A stretch of DNA of 37,225 bases from Parashewanella hymeniacidonis (GTDB taxonomy: Bacteria; Pseudomonadota; Gammaproteobacteria; Enterobacterales; Shewanellaceae). A program made the position numbers and the translations under genes. Below, in pieces: positions 17,129-25,483 of the stretch. Position 1 is the stretch's first letter. Each line of letters begins with the position of its first letter. The notes under the pieces were generated by a model that did not search any database, was not told the DNA's origin, and saw only the letters and a program-made list of their open reading frames with translations. The DNA lies in assembly GCF_016900895.1 (NCBI RefSeq), contig NZ_JAFEUN010000040.1:1-37225 (forward strand). Direction: 5' to 3'.

Positions 17129-17596
17129 ATGACAAACAAGAACCAAGAAGAGCTCGTAAAAGTCTTTAAGGCTATTCTGAAAGAAGAACGATTTGGCTCT
17201 CAAAGTGAAATCGTTACTGCTCTACAATCCGAGGGGTTTAGTAACATTAACCAATCTAAGGTATCCCGTATGCTGAGCAAGTTTGGGGCAGTTCGTACCC
17301 GAAATGCAAAGCAAGAAATGGTTTACTGTTTACCAGCTGAGTTAGGGGTCCCAACAGCCGGTAGTCCACTAAAAAATCTAGTGTTAGATGTTGATCACAA
17401 CTGTTCTATGATTGTTGTTCGCACCAGCCCAGGTGCTGCTCAACTTATCGCAAGATTGTTGGACTCAATAGGAAAGCCTGAAGGAATTTTAGGCACTATT
17501 GCAGGTGATGATACAATTTTCATCACCCCGTCAAACATTATTAACATTGACAGAACATTAGAAACGATAAAATCACTATTCAATTACACTGAATAG
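17129..17596 (+). CDS. argR: Arginine repressor ArgR
   Basis: Arginine-dependent repressor of arginine synthesis genes; hexameric DNA-binding protein. 155 residues, one short of E. coli ArgR. N-terminal winged helix: [29 protein letters not shown]-terminal oligomer and arginine-binding domain with [15 protein letters not shown] and [11 protein letters not shown], which carries the paired aspartates that bind arginine. Divergent from mdh, with an ARG-box-like sequence upstream and a good terminator after it. Confidence 0.96.
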   Translation: MTNKNQEELVKVFKAILKEERFGSQSEIVTALQSEGFSNINQSKVSRMLSKFGAVRTRNAKQEMVYCLPAELGVPTAGSPLKNLVLDVDHNCSMIVVRTSPGAAQLIARLLDSIGKPEGILGTIAGDDTIFITPSNIINIDRTLETIKSLFNYTE

Positions 17597-17615
17597 TTAA
17601 TTGTCATCTAAATGT

Positions 17616-17652
17616 AAAAAAGAGTACGTATGGGGCGTACTCTTTTATTTTT
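17616..17652. terminator. Terminator between argR and the DyP peroxidase gene
   Basis: AAAAGAGTACG, loop TATGGGG, CGTACTCTTTT, then ATTTTTT. Flanked by A- and T-runs, so it probably works in both directions for the convergent genes. Confidence 0.9.
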
Positions 17653-17672
17653 TAGAGAATTGTGCTAGTTAA

Positions 17673-18605
17673 TTATACTTTTTCTAGTAAAAAATCTAGA
17701 GACGGGGCAAAAAATGAAGATCCTGTTAAGGCTTGAGTATACTCCATTAGCTTATCAGTATGTCCATGTCCATCACCTTTAATCATACTTGTTAACATAT
17801 CTTCAAAATGTGCTGGGGTTCTACAGACAGAAATAAACATTAAGCCTTGCTGCCTCAAAGATCCAAATGGCATGCTTTGCCTAAGAATCTCTTTAGGCTT
17901 CCCGTTTTCATCTTTTAAATTCACACGTTTAATATGGCTGGTTAACGGTTTATCTTCAGCGGCATACTCAATATCGTCTTGCTTGGTTCGAGCAATAATA
18001 TCTTCTTGTTCTTTTTGTGGAAGTCGATGCCAGTGATTCAGCTTATGCTCGTATTTTTGTACGTGAACGTAACTCCCGCCTTGAAACTCTTCATCCTCTT
18101 CTTCAACCAAAGCAACTTGTTGACGTTGGCGACCTTTTGGGTTCTCTGTGCCATCAACAAACCCCGTTAGATCACGGCTGTCCATGTATCTGAATCCACG
18201 CTCTTCATCAACCAACTCAACAAGTCCTTCAAGCATCTGATGGATTTCATTAGCAACTAAGTGAAGTACATCATAACGGTCACAACGTATATGGAAGAAG
18301 AGGTCAAACTCAATAGCTGGAGCAACCAAGTCATTGTATTGGATTGATGGAAATGGTCTTAGTAGTTGCGGTCTAGAATCTGGATATAAGCTGTCCCAGT
18401 AATTCGCACCTACGGCCACAAAACCATTAAAAGCACTGTCTGCGTGCTGGTCGGTCTGCTCAAAAATATATTGTGCGACTGACGCTAAACAAGGGCGTAA
18501 TAGAGGCTCAACATGATCACGAGCGTTATACATCAAATAAATACTGTGTAGATTCCCTTCAGCGCAAATCCCGAGTTGTTCCCTTGGCATTGATTCTATA
18601 TCCAT
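17673..18605 (-). CDS. yfeX: Dyp-type heme peroxidase, YfeX/TyrA class
   Basis: Heme peroxidase of the dye-decolorising family, cytoplasmic (no signal peptide). 310 residues. The defining GxxDG motif is GFVDGTENP (148-156), with distal Asp151; His224 (PLTSHIKRV) is the likely proximal heme ligand and Arg242 (LRQSMPFG) the distal Arg; the end FAPSLDFLLE matches YfeX and Shewanella TyrA. The ATG is preceded by CAGGAG. Physiological substrate uncertain; roles in porphyrin or peroxide handling have been proposed for YfeX. Confidence 0.92.
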   Translation of the reverse strand: MDIESMPREQLGICAEGNLHSIYLMYNARDHVEPLLRPCLASVAQYIFEQTDQHADSAFNGFVAVGANYWDSLYPDSRPQLLRPFPSIQYNDLVAPAIEFDLFFHIRCDRYDVLHLVANEIHQMLEGLVELVDEERGFRYMDSRDLTGFVDGTENPKGRQRQQVALVEEEDEEFQGGSYVHVQKYEHKLNHWHRLPQKEQEDIIARTKQDDIEYAAEDKPLTSHIKRVNLKDENGKPKEILRQSMPFGSLRQQGLMFISVCRTPAHFEDMLTSMIKGDGHGHTDKLMEYTQALTGSSFFAPSLDFLLEKV

Positions 18606-19013
18606 GTTTTTCTCCTGAGAGTAATTTCATATTAAACAATTATATGGATAAATTCACGACGATTTTAGCTTAATACGTCTATAAAACCACTGAAGATTTC
18701 TCTCAAGCTCAATCAAGATGAAATAAGGCATTAGAAGTACGACTAAAACAAATTTTGACAAATTAAATGGTAAGTATGTAGTAATAAAATTTAGTCTCAT
18801 TTAAACCATTATTACTTTTTAATCGCTTTTACGTTGCTTCTGATGAAGCGTATTTTTTATGACCTGAAACAATACTTTCTAAGCGAGATAGGAATATACA
18901 ATTTAAAGTGAAATAGCCATATGAAATAACTACATATCTTGAAACAGATTGTCATTGTTAATCATCGATTTTTGATATAGCTTAAAAAAGCATCAATTCA
19001 TATAGGAAACATC
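18606..19013. other. 408-nt intergenic region with an orphan terminator-like hairpin
   Basis: No gene. Holds the DyP promoter on the left and the pepO leader on the right. In the plus direction TTGACA (18755-18760) is followed 18 nt later by a weak TAGTAA, and GCTTC-TGAT-GAAGC with a following T-run lies at 18836-18858. These could bound a very short RNA or an attenuated leader for the peptidase gene. Confidence 0.35.
18836..18859 (+). terminator. Weak terminator-like hairpin before pepO
   Basis: GCTTC, loop TGAT, GAAGC, then GTATTTTTTAT. The stem has only five pairs. No gene ends upstream on this strand, so it would act on a leader or short RNA. Confidence 0.35.
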
Positions 19014-21092
19014 ATGAAACGAATCATTCTCGGTAGCTTAGCTGCTTCTGTTGTATTCGCATTAACTGCATGTGGAAGTGATAGATATGCTCCAACGCCC
19101 CCTCCTCCACCCAATCATAACGAGCAAGGCGCCAATTCCTTAAAATCAGGAATTGATTTTGCTAACTTCGACAAATCTGTCCGTCCGCAAGATAACTTTT
19201 ATCGTTATGTAAATGGTACTTGGTTGAAGAATGCTAAGATCCCAGGTGATAGAACCAGTTCTGGTGCCTTCTATGATTTACGTGAAAAGTCTCAAGAAGA
19301 TGTGAAACACATCATCGAACAGCTTGCTGACAAGCCAAATTTAAAAGCTGGTACTGATGAACAGAAGGTAGCAGACCTTTATCGTTCATTCATGGATGTT
19401 TCTAAATTAAACCAGCTCGGCGTTACTCCAATTCAACAACAGTTCTCTGATATCAAAAAACTCAGTAATAAATCACAACTTGCCGGATACTTTGCAAAAA
19501 GCCAGAGGCTAGGCAGCGGAACACCCATGGCTTTCTATGTAGACATCGATGCCAAGGATTCGACCCGTTATGCGCCGCACATATGGCAGTATGGCTTAAG
19601 CCTACCGGACAAGGACTACTACTTTAATAAAGAAAAACGTTTTGTAAAAATTCGTAAGGCATTCGTAGCGCACATAGCCAAGATGTTTAAACTTGCTGGT
19701 TTACCGAATGCTAAGCAAGCGGCTCAAACTGTTATGAAATTAGAAACCGAGATTGCCAAGCAACACTGGGATGTTGTTGATAGCCGTGACAGCACCAAAA
19801 CTTACAATTTGTATCAAATAAAAGATCTTAAAAAATTAGCTCCGCAAATCGACTGGGCTTTGTACTTAAAAGACCTTGGCGTCAAAAATCAAAAAACCAT
19901 CATCATCAATCAACCGAGCTTCATAACCGGGCTAGGTAAAGTGTTAGCTCAACATTCGATGTCAGATTGGCGTACTTACCTAACTTGGCAAACTCTAACC
20001 AGTGCGGCGAGTAATCTCTCACAGCCTCTGGATAAAGAAAACTTTGAATTTTTTGCTAAGACGCTTAATGGCCAGCAACAACAGCAACCTCGTTGGAAAA
20101 GAGGTGTGAGTACAGTAAATGGTGTACTTGGTGAGGTAGTAGGCAAAGTTTATGTTAAACGACACTTTACTCCTGCTGCAAAAGAGCGGATGGAACACCT
20201 TGTTGAGAACTTACGTGCCGCTTACAGCGACAGTATTTATGGTTTACCTTGGATGAGCGAACAAACCAAAGTCGCCGCTCAAGAGAAACTCAGCAAGTTT
20301 GTTCCTAAAATTGGTTATCCTGATAAATGGGAGAATTACGGTAAACTCACAATTAAAAATGGCGACTTAATTGGCAATATCGAACGTGCAGCCGAATTTC
20401 AGTTTAATAAAGACTTAGCCAAACTTGGCTCACCGATAGATAAATCAGAGTGGCAAATGACACCACAAACGGTGAACGCTTATTACAACCCAACCATGAA
20501 TGAAATTGTTTTCCCTGCTGCCATTTTACAGCCTCCTTTCTTTAATATGGCGGCGGACGACGCAGTCAACTATGGTGGTATTGGTGCTGTTATAGGTCAT
20601 GAAATGGGCCATGGTTTTGATGACCAAGGCGCTAAATTTGACGGTGAGGGTAACCTAAGAGATTGGTGGACACCTAATGACCTTGTGAAGTTTAATGAAC
20701 GTACCGCTCAGTTAGTAAAACAATATAATGGCTATTACGTTTTCAAGGATTTGCCGATTAATGGTCAACTGACTTTAGGCGAAAACATTGGTGACTTATC
20801 AGGCTTAACTATTGCCTATAAAGCTTATCAAAAATCCTTGGATGGCAAGCCAGCACCTGTGATTGATGGTCTCACAGGAGATCAACGCTTCTTTATCGGC
20901 TTTACCCAAATTTGGCGAGGCAAAAAAACGGAAGCAGCTGCACGCAATCAAGTAGCCACTGATCCCCACTCTCCAGCAGAGTTTAGGGCTGTAGGCTCAC
21001 TTTCAAATATGCCCGCATTTTACAAAACCTACGGTGTTAAGCCAGGTGATAAGATGTATATCGCACCAGATAAGCAGGTAAAAATCTGGTAA
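19014..21092 (+). CDS. M13 family zinc metallopeptidase, PepO-like lipoprotein
   Basis: Neprilysin/PepO-type endopeptidase. 692 residues. Lipoprotein signal peptide with lipobox LTAC (Cys20), then a short Pro-rich linker PTPPPPPN, so it is anchored in the membrane facing the periplasm. Substrate-binding NAYYNP (488-493), zinc site HEMGH (529-533; His529, Glu530 and His533) and the third ligand Glu590 in GENIGD; the end ...KQVKIW is usual. The full family length argues for an intact enzyme. Preceded by TAGGAAAC and followed by a strong terminator. It likely degrades peptides in the periplasm. Confidence 0.94.
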   Translation: MKRIILGSLAASVVFALTACGSDRYAPTPPPPPNHNEQGANSLKSGIDFANFDKSVRPQDNFYRYVNGTWLKNAKIPGDRTSSGAFYDLREKSQEDVKHIIEQLADKPNLKAGTDEQKVADLYRSFMDVSKLNQLGVTPIQQQFSDIKKLSNKSQLAGYFAKSQRLGSGTPMAFYVDIDAKDSTRYAPHIWQYGLSLPDKDYYFNKEKRFVKIRKAFVAHIAKMFKLAGLPNAKQAAQTVMKLETEIAKQHWDVVDSRDSTKTYNLYQIKDLKKLAPQIDWALYLKDLGVKNQKTIIINQPSFITGLGKVLAQHSMSDWRTYLTWQTLTSAASNLSQPLDKENFEFFAKTLNGQQQQQPRWKRGVSTVNGVLGEVVGKVYVKRHFTPAAKERMEHLVENLRAAYSDSIYGLPWMSEQTKVAAQEKLSKFVPKIGYPDKWENYGKLTIKNGDLIGNIERAAEFQFNKDLAKLGSPIDKSEWQMTPQTVNAYYNPTMNEIVFPAAILQPPFFNMAADDAVNYGGIGAVIGHEMGHGFDDQGAKFDGEGNLRDWWTPNDLVKFNERTAQLVKQYNGYYVFKDLPINGQLTLGENIGDLSGLTIAYKAYQKSLDGKPAPVIDGLTGDQRFFIGFTQIWRGKKTEAAARNQVATDPHSPAEFRAVGSLSNMPAFYKTYGVKPGDKMYIAPDKQVKIW

Positions 21093-21114
21093 ATACACTT
21101 AATTGATTCAAATC

Positions 21115-21150
21115 TAAAAAAGCCGCTGCCATTTCTTAGCGGCTTTTTCT
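21115..21150 (+). terminator. Rho-independent terminator of the M13 peptidase gene
   Basis: AAAAAGCCGCT, loop, AGCGGCTTTTT: 11-bp stem with T-run, 23 nt after the stop. Confidence 0.93.
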
Positions 21151-21186
21151 ATACTTGTCGAAAATCAAATTCTGATAACCCATAAC

Positions 21187-21585
21187 ATGAACGACATTAT
21201 TGATCAGCTGCAAGACGCCAGCATCGAAACTGCATTCCCGCTAGTACTGCCAACTTTTGAACAATTAGTTGAGGTTGAAGAACAAATTTTAATTCCGCTT
21301 CCTGGTGCACTAAAGGAATATCTTTTAGAAGCCAGCGATGTCATTTTCGGTAACGTTGAGCCTGTCACCGCCGCAGATCCAAGCTCACATACTTTTTTAC
21401 CTGAAGTTACCAGCTATGCTTGGTCAATTGGTTTACCCAGAGATCAAATTGCCATCTGCCAAGTTGGCGATAATTTCCATTGCATCGATCAACAAGGTGA
21501 AGTTCGTTATTGGCAAAATGGACGCTTTACAGAGCATTGGGAACACTTTTGGTTGTGGGCAGAAGAAGTGTGGTTGGCTATGTAG
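21187..21585 (+). CDS. SMI1/KNR4 (SUKH) domain protein
   Basis: 132 residues, acidic, no signal peptide. The pattern LPTFEQLVEVEEQILIPLPGALKEYLLEASDVIFG is the opening helix-turn of SMI1/KNR4 proteins, followed by the beta-rich DQIAICQVGDNFHCIDQQGEVRYWQNG and a final tryptophan-rich helix (EHWEHFWLWAEEVW). This superfamily includes immunity proteins of polymorphic toxins; no toxin gene is adjacent, so a housekeeping role is equally likely. A terminator overlaps its stop codon. Confidence 0.78.
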   Translation: MNDIIDQLQDASIETAFPLVLPTFEQLVEVEEQILIPLPGALKEYLLEASDVIFGNVEPVTAADPSSHTFLPEVTSYAWSIGLPRDQIAICQVGDNFHCIDQQGEVRYWQNGRFTEHWEHFWLWAEEVWLAM

Positions 21586-21599
21586 CCAACCGCTTTTAT
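21571..21599 (+). terminator. Terminator overlapping the end of the SMI1/KNR4 gene
   Basis: GGTTGGCT, loop ATGT, AGCCAACC, then GCTTTTATT. The hairpin includes the last codons and the stop codon of the gene. Confidence 0.7.
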
Positions 21600-21916
21600 T
21601 ACGATAATATCTAAATAATTGAGAACTTCACCGCAAAAAGCATCAATTTTCAGCCATAAATCACACTTCACATCACTTCTAATCTTAACAGGATAAAAAT
21701 CAAACTTTGATCACACTTATTCTTATAAATCAGTAGATAAAACATTACATAAACTTATTTTAATAAGGTGATCACGAACACAATACCATTTAAGTTTTTT
21801 TTGTTCATAAAAATATCAACATGAAACTTGGTTAATAAATTCTAATTCATCATTAATTAATTACTTTCTTTCACCGTAATATGAAGTGGTCGGTGAAACA
21901 TGAAAGGAGCAAAGTG
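21600..21916. other. AT-rich intergenic region
   Basis: About 317 nt without a gene, very AT-rich. It should hold the promoter of the broken gene at 21917; no clear repeat or operator was found. Confidence 0.4.
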
Positions 21917-22848
21917 ATGGCCAGTCCAGTAACGAACAGCATTCCATTTAGTCCCTATGGAATTAAAGGTGAAAGTGACAGTTTTATCATGCCGAAAAAG
22001 TTTGAAATTAGCCCTGAGCTGGTTGATAAACTTTCACATGCTGAAACTGAAGAAGCGGCGCTTGAGTGTGTCCCCCTACTTCATTTGCAGGAAACGATAA
22101 TCCAAGCTCCGATCAGTGATCGCAGTGATCCATTTATGGCATATCATTCACCAACCCGATGAAGCCAACATATCTGATGCACTCGATATGCTCACCCACT
22201 CAGCAGAGCTAGAAGCTCTAGGCAAAACCTCAACAGATTTTGAGCGTTTTCAATTCCAAGCAACAAAAACAGAAGGAAAGCTGGTCTTCAATGTTGAAAT
22301 AAAAGGCAGTCCGTTAGAGAGGCAGTTGACGGTTAACCCTATGCCAACAGAATTAACTGAAATCGCTGAACAACCCATTTCAAATAAAAGCGAGTTCTTT
22401 ACCAGCAATGCCCCCCCTCCACAGTAAAAAACTACTCGAAGATGTGTCTTTGAGCCTAAGTAACGATGGTAAGCTTGAGTTAAAAGGTAAATACCTAAAC
22501 CCTTCTCAGCATGCTCGACTTTTGGGTGAAATCAGTAATTTAACGCCTAATCAGCAGAAGATTTTTATGGCCAATAAAAATCAAGAGTTACAAAAATGGA
22601 TTACATTTAACTCAAATTTATGGGCGCATGTTGCGGATAAAAGTGAGCAGTTTATTAAAGATGCAGGTCATTTACTTGAAGTAGCCCCATCAGAGAGTGC
22701 TAGCGCGATGGAGCAAACATTACAAGTAATCAGGCTCATTAGAGACATTTCGAATGTTCAAGACCTTTACCAGCAGAGAATTTTAGGGGAAATTGTTACG
22801 CAGTCTTTTTCGAGGCCAAGACTCTCATCTCAGGTCAGTTGGGGATAG
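21917..22848 (+). pseudogene. Unknown gene split across three reading frames
   Basis: ATG 21917 has a good ribosome site (AAAGGAG, 7-nt spacer). The frame reads MASPVTNSIPFSPYGIKGES... to about 22160. A second frame carries on as DEANISDALDMLTHSAELEAL... to 22427, and a third as SKKLLEDVSLSLSNDGKLELKG... to 22848. Both shifts are +1. The second lies at a run of seven C (22412-22418); removing one C joins frames two and three (...SNAPLHSKKLLED...). The joined product would be about 310 residues with a charged, helical C-terminal half. The family is not recognised. Either a pseudogene or a slip-regulated gene; the first break, without a homopolymer, favours decay. Confidence 0.65.
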
Positions 22849-22890
22849 AGAAGCAAAAGGGAGCAGCGCATCTACTCCCAACGTTAAACG

Positions 22891-23562
22891 TTAAAAACCC
22901 ATCACAATCATTTTTGATAAAAACTCATCACTTTCATTATCACCAATATCGGCATAATCGGTGACTTGGTAATGATTTCTGGAATTCACTTTGCTTTGTA
23001 CCACTTTTGCATCAGTGATAAGTGACCTTAGCTGCCAAGACTTCACTTTTCCTTTCTGAGTGAGCTTAAAATGTTTGGGTAATTGATAATAATTCAACCA
23101 TTCAATATCAACTCCCTGCTTTGAAACAATTTTCATAGTTTCATCACACGTAAACGCAGAAGTTTTGGAAGAAGAAAGTTCGAAGTCACTTAAGGCAATA
23201 ACCGAATTAAGCTTATTCCACTTTCTGATATTAGCTTTAACGGTCTTATGGCTGAGTTGATATTCAATGCCTCGTTCAAAGCCATCGTAATATCGAGTTA
23301 ATTGCACGCTCACTGATTTTTGTTTATTCGCAATGTACCAATATTCCGCTTTTTGTTTATGTGGGTACTCATATACCACTTTATTTTTGTGTCTCCAAAT
23401 ATTGACCGGATAGCTGGCCATTTCACCTTCGTTATTCGTTACGCTCACTTGGTACTTAGCACCGATAACTGCGCTATCAACCGAGCAGCTTTGAGCGTTT
23501 ACATGAAGATGAACACTAAAAAATAAAACAAGAATAGAAATAAAATACTGAGTTTTTTTCAT
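22891..23562 (-). CDS. Secreted protein of unknown function
   Basis: 223 residues with a clear signal peptide (MKKTQYFISILVLFFSVHLHVNAQ). The mature part is beta-rich with paired cysteines (26 and 138), aromatic patches (VVYEYPHKQKAEYWYIANKQ) and no known motif; the layout recalls single-copy periplasmic or lipocalin-like proteins of Shewanella annotated only as hypothetical. It lies convergent to the broken gene at 21917-22848 and downstream of the alkaline phosphatase operon on the same strand, but the terminator at 23585 separates them. Confidence 0.75.
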   Translation of the reverse strand: MKKTQYFISILVLFFSVHLHVNAQSCSVDSAVIGAKYQVSVTNNEGEMASYPVNIWRHKNKVVYEYPHKQKAEYWYIANKQKSVSVQLTRYYDGFERGIEYQLSHKTVKANIRKWNKLNSVIALSDFELSSSKTSAFTCDETMKIVSKQGVDIEWLNYYQLPKHFKLTQKGKVKSWQLRSLITDAKVVQSKVNSRNHYQVTDYADIGDNESDEFLSKMIVMGF

Positions 23563-23584
23563 AATAAATCTGACGAAATAAAAT

Positions 23585-23614
23585 TAAAAAACGCCCACAT
23601 TCGGTGGGCGTTTA
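23585..23614 (-). terminator. Terminator of the alkaline phosphatase operon
   Basis: On the minus strand AAACGCCCAC, loop CGAAT, GTGGGCGTTT, then a T-run; about 30 nt after the stop of the second phosphatase. Confidence 0.9.
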
Positions 23615-23642
23615 ACCGTTCTAAAAGCATATATTTATAAAG

Positions 23643-25469
23643 TTACAGTTTGTTTTCAGCTTTTCCGACTAAGTCAGCGGCATGCTCCATAATATGGAAA
23701 ATAATGCTTTGCTCATTAGTACCAGAAACAAGCTGAGATGAAGGCCCTTGTGCATACATTCCAACATCTTCACCTGCATGAGTTTCACTGCTTCTCGGAA
23801 CGAGAGCTTCTTGATGGAAACCTGCAGCTTCAGTATTAACGTCCGATAAATCAATACGGCCTGCCATATGAATGTCTTGTTCGTAACCCGCATCAGCGTT
23901 CGTTTCAGTACCTAAGTTCATCACGCCACGACCATTGGCATAACCGAGCGTCGTATATGGCTTGTCATCCGATGCTAAAGCAGGCTCAGTTTTACCAACG
24001 GCTACTACTTTCCCTAAGATAGGATTACCACGCTTAGGGTAACCTGCAATCGTAAATACATGACTATGATCCGCTGTTACGATAATCAGTGTATCTTCAG
24101 GATTCGACATCGCCACAGCTTTAGCAACAGCATTACTGAACTCAATAGTATCTTCTAACGCATTAAATGCGTTACCAGCATGGTGACCATGGTCAATACG
24201 GCCTGACTCAACAACCAGCATATAACCTTTGTCATTTTTACTGAGCACTTGTAATGCTTTTTCTGTCATTTGCGTTAATGAAGGCTCACCGGCAATATCA
24301 TTATGACGATCAGCTTCATACTGCATGTGACTTTCATTAAACAAACCAAAGATGCGCTCTGTCGTGGCAGGATTCAAGGCATCAAAGCCTGCTCTATCCA
24401 TCACATAATTACCTGTTGGATACTGTGATTTCCACTCATTCACTAGATTACGACCATCGGTACGATCACCTTCAATATCGCTTCTTGCATCCGTTGAGTT
24501 TGCATTGGCATCTTTTGGTAAGAAATGACGACGTCCGCCGCCCATTACAACTTCAAGACCATTGATATTCAAACCTTGATATCGAGACTCTAAGTTCGTT
24601 TCGAAGTTGACCAACTGAGAAGCAATATCCTCACAACCAGCAGTAACAGCAGCTTCAGGCATATCCGAAACATCTTCCCAGTTACGATCGGCTGATTTTG
24701 CAAATGTTGCCGCAGGGGTTGCATGTGTGATTCGAGCTGTTGAAATAACACCTGTAGATAGTCCTGCAATTTCGGCTAACTCAATCGCAGTAACTAACTC
24801 ATTACCTGCAACCGTAGAGCAATCACCGCGCTGAATATCTTCATCCACACCTAATACGCCCGCATCGGTTTTAACTCCTGACATCATCGCAGTCATGGTT
24901 CCGGCCGAATCTGGCGTCTGTGCATCCACGTTGTAGGTTTTCGCAAGACCTGCAAAAGGGAACTTATCAAAGCTCAAATCATTCTCTTCACCTTGCATGC
25001 CTTTCTTTTGACCTTCTAGAATACGAGCCGCCGTTACTGTAGAGACCCCCATTCCATCACCAACGAATAGAATCACATTCTTAGCTTCACCACGGGCATT
25101 CTTTGCGTTAGTGGCCATCATTTTGGCGTTTTCGACGGATTGTGCGCCTTGCACATACCAAGTATTACTTGTGTTATTGACGATTTCTGTTGGTGAAACG
25201 GACTCACGAACAGGCTTACACTCATGCGAAGTTCCCGTGATCTCGTCCGCATCAAGCTGTGCATTACCATTGGAGTCAAGGCCGCTATCCGTTCTTACAC
25301 CACCATTGATACATACCGCATCACCGGCTTCTAAAACCGTTTGAGTAACAAAAGACGTTTTACCGTCGGCTCCGCTAGCACCATCGATACCGTCTTTGCC
25401 GTCATCACCATTACATGCCGCTAAAGCAATTGAAGTACTTAGAATTGCTAGTTTAGTCGTTAATTTCAT
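23643..25469 (-). CDS. Alkaline phosphatase, lipoprotein form with collagen-like linker
   Basis: Periplasmic phosphomonoesterase of the PhoA superfamily. 608 residues. Lipobox LAAC (Cys19), then Gly-x-y triplets (GDDGKDGIDGASGADGK), then a small two-cysteine segment (Cys53 and Cys84; AGDAVCINGG...SHECKP) like DUF7151 modules, then the enzyme. Metal site Asp138 (VGDGMGVST), catalytic Ser188 in TPDSAGTMTAMMSG, plus SGRIDHGHHAGNA, VTADHSHVFTIAGY and SETHAGEDV. It is a near-duplicate of the following upstream gene but adds the membrane anchor and stalk, so it may work at the outer membrane while its partner is soluble. 14 nt from the partner gene. Confidence 0.93.
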   Translation of the reverse strand: MKLTTKLAILSTSIALAACNGDDGKDGIDGASGADGKTSFVTQTVLEAGDAVCINGGVRTDSGLDSNGNAQLDADEITGTSHECKPVRESVSPTEIVNNTSNTWYVQGAQSVENAKMMATNAKNARGEAKNVILFVGDGMGVSTVTAARILEGQKKGMQGEENDLSFDKFPFAGLAKTYNVDAQTPDSAGTMTAMMSGVKTDAGVLGVDEDIQRGDCSTVAGNELVTAIELAEIAGLSTGVISTARITHATPAATFAKSADRNWEDVSDMPEAAVTAGCEDIASQLVNFETNLESRYQGLNINGLEVVMGGGRRHFLPKDANANSTDARSDIEGDRTDGRNLVNEWKSQYPTGNYVMDRAGFDALNPATTERIFGLFNESHMQYEADRHNDIAGEPSLTQMTEKALQVLSKNDKGYMLVVESGRIDHGHHAGNAFNALEDTIEFSNAVAKAVAMSNPEDTLIIVTADHSHVFTIAGYPKRGNPILGKVVAVGKTEPALASDDKPYTTLGYANGRGVMNLGTETNADAGYEQDIHMAGRIDLSDVNTEAAGFHQEALVPRSSETHAGEDVGMYAQGPSSQLVSGTNEQSIIFHIMEHAADLVGKAENKL

Positions 25470-25483
25470 TGTTCTTATCCTCG

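Noticed and set aside
21187-21585. SMI1/KNR4 protein as an immunity gene of a toxin system
   Set aside because: No toxin gene is next to it; the upstream gene is a peptidase with its own terminator.
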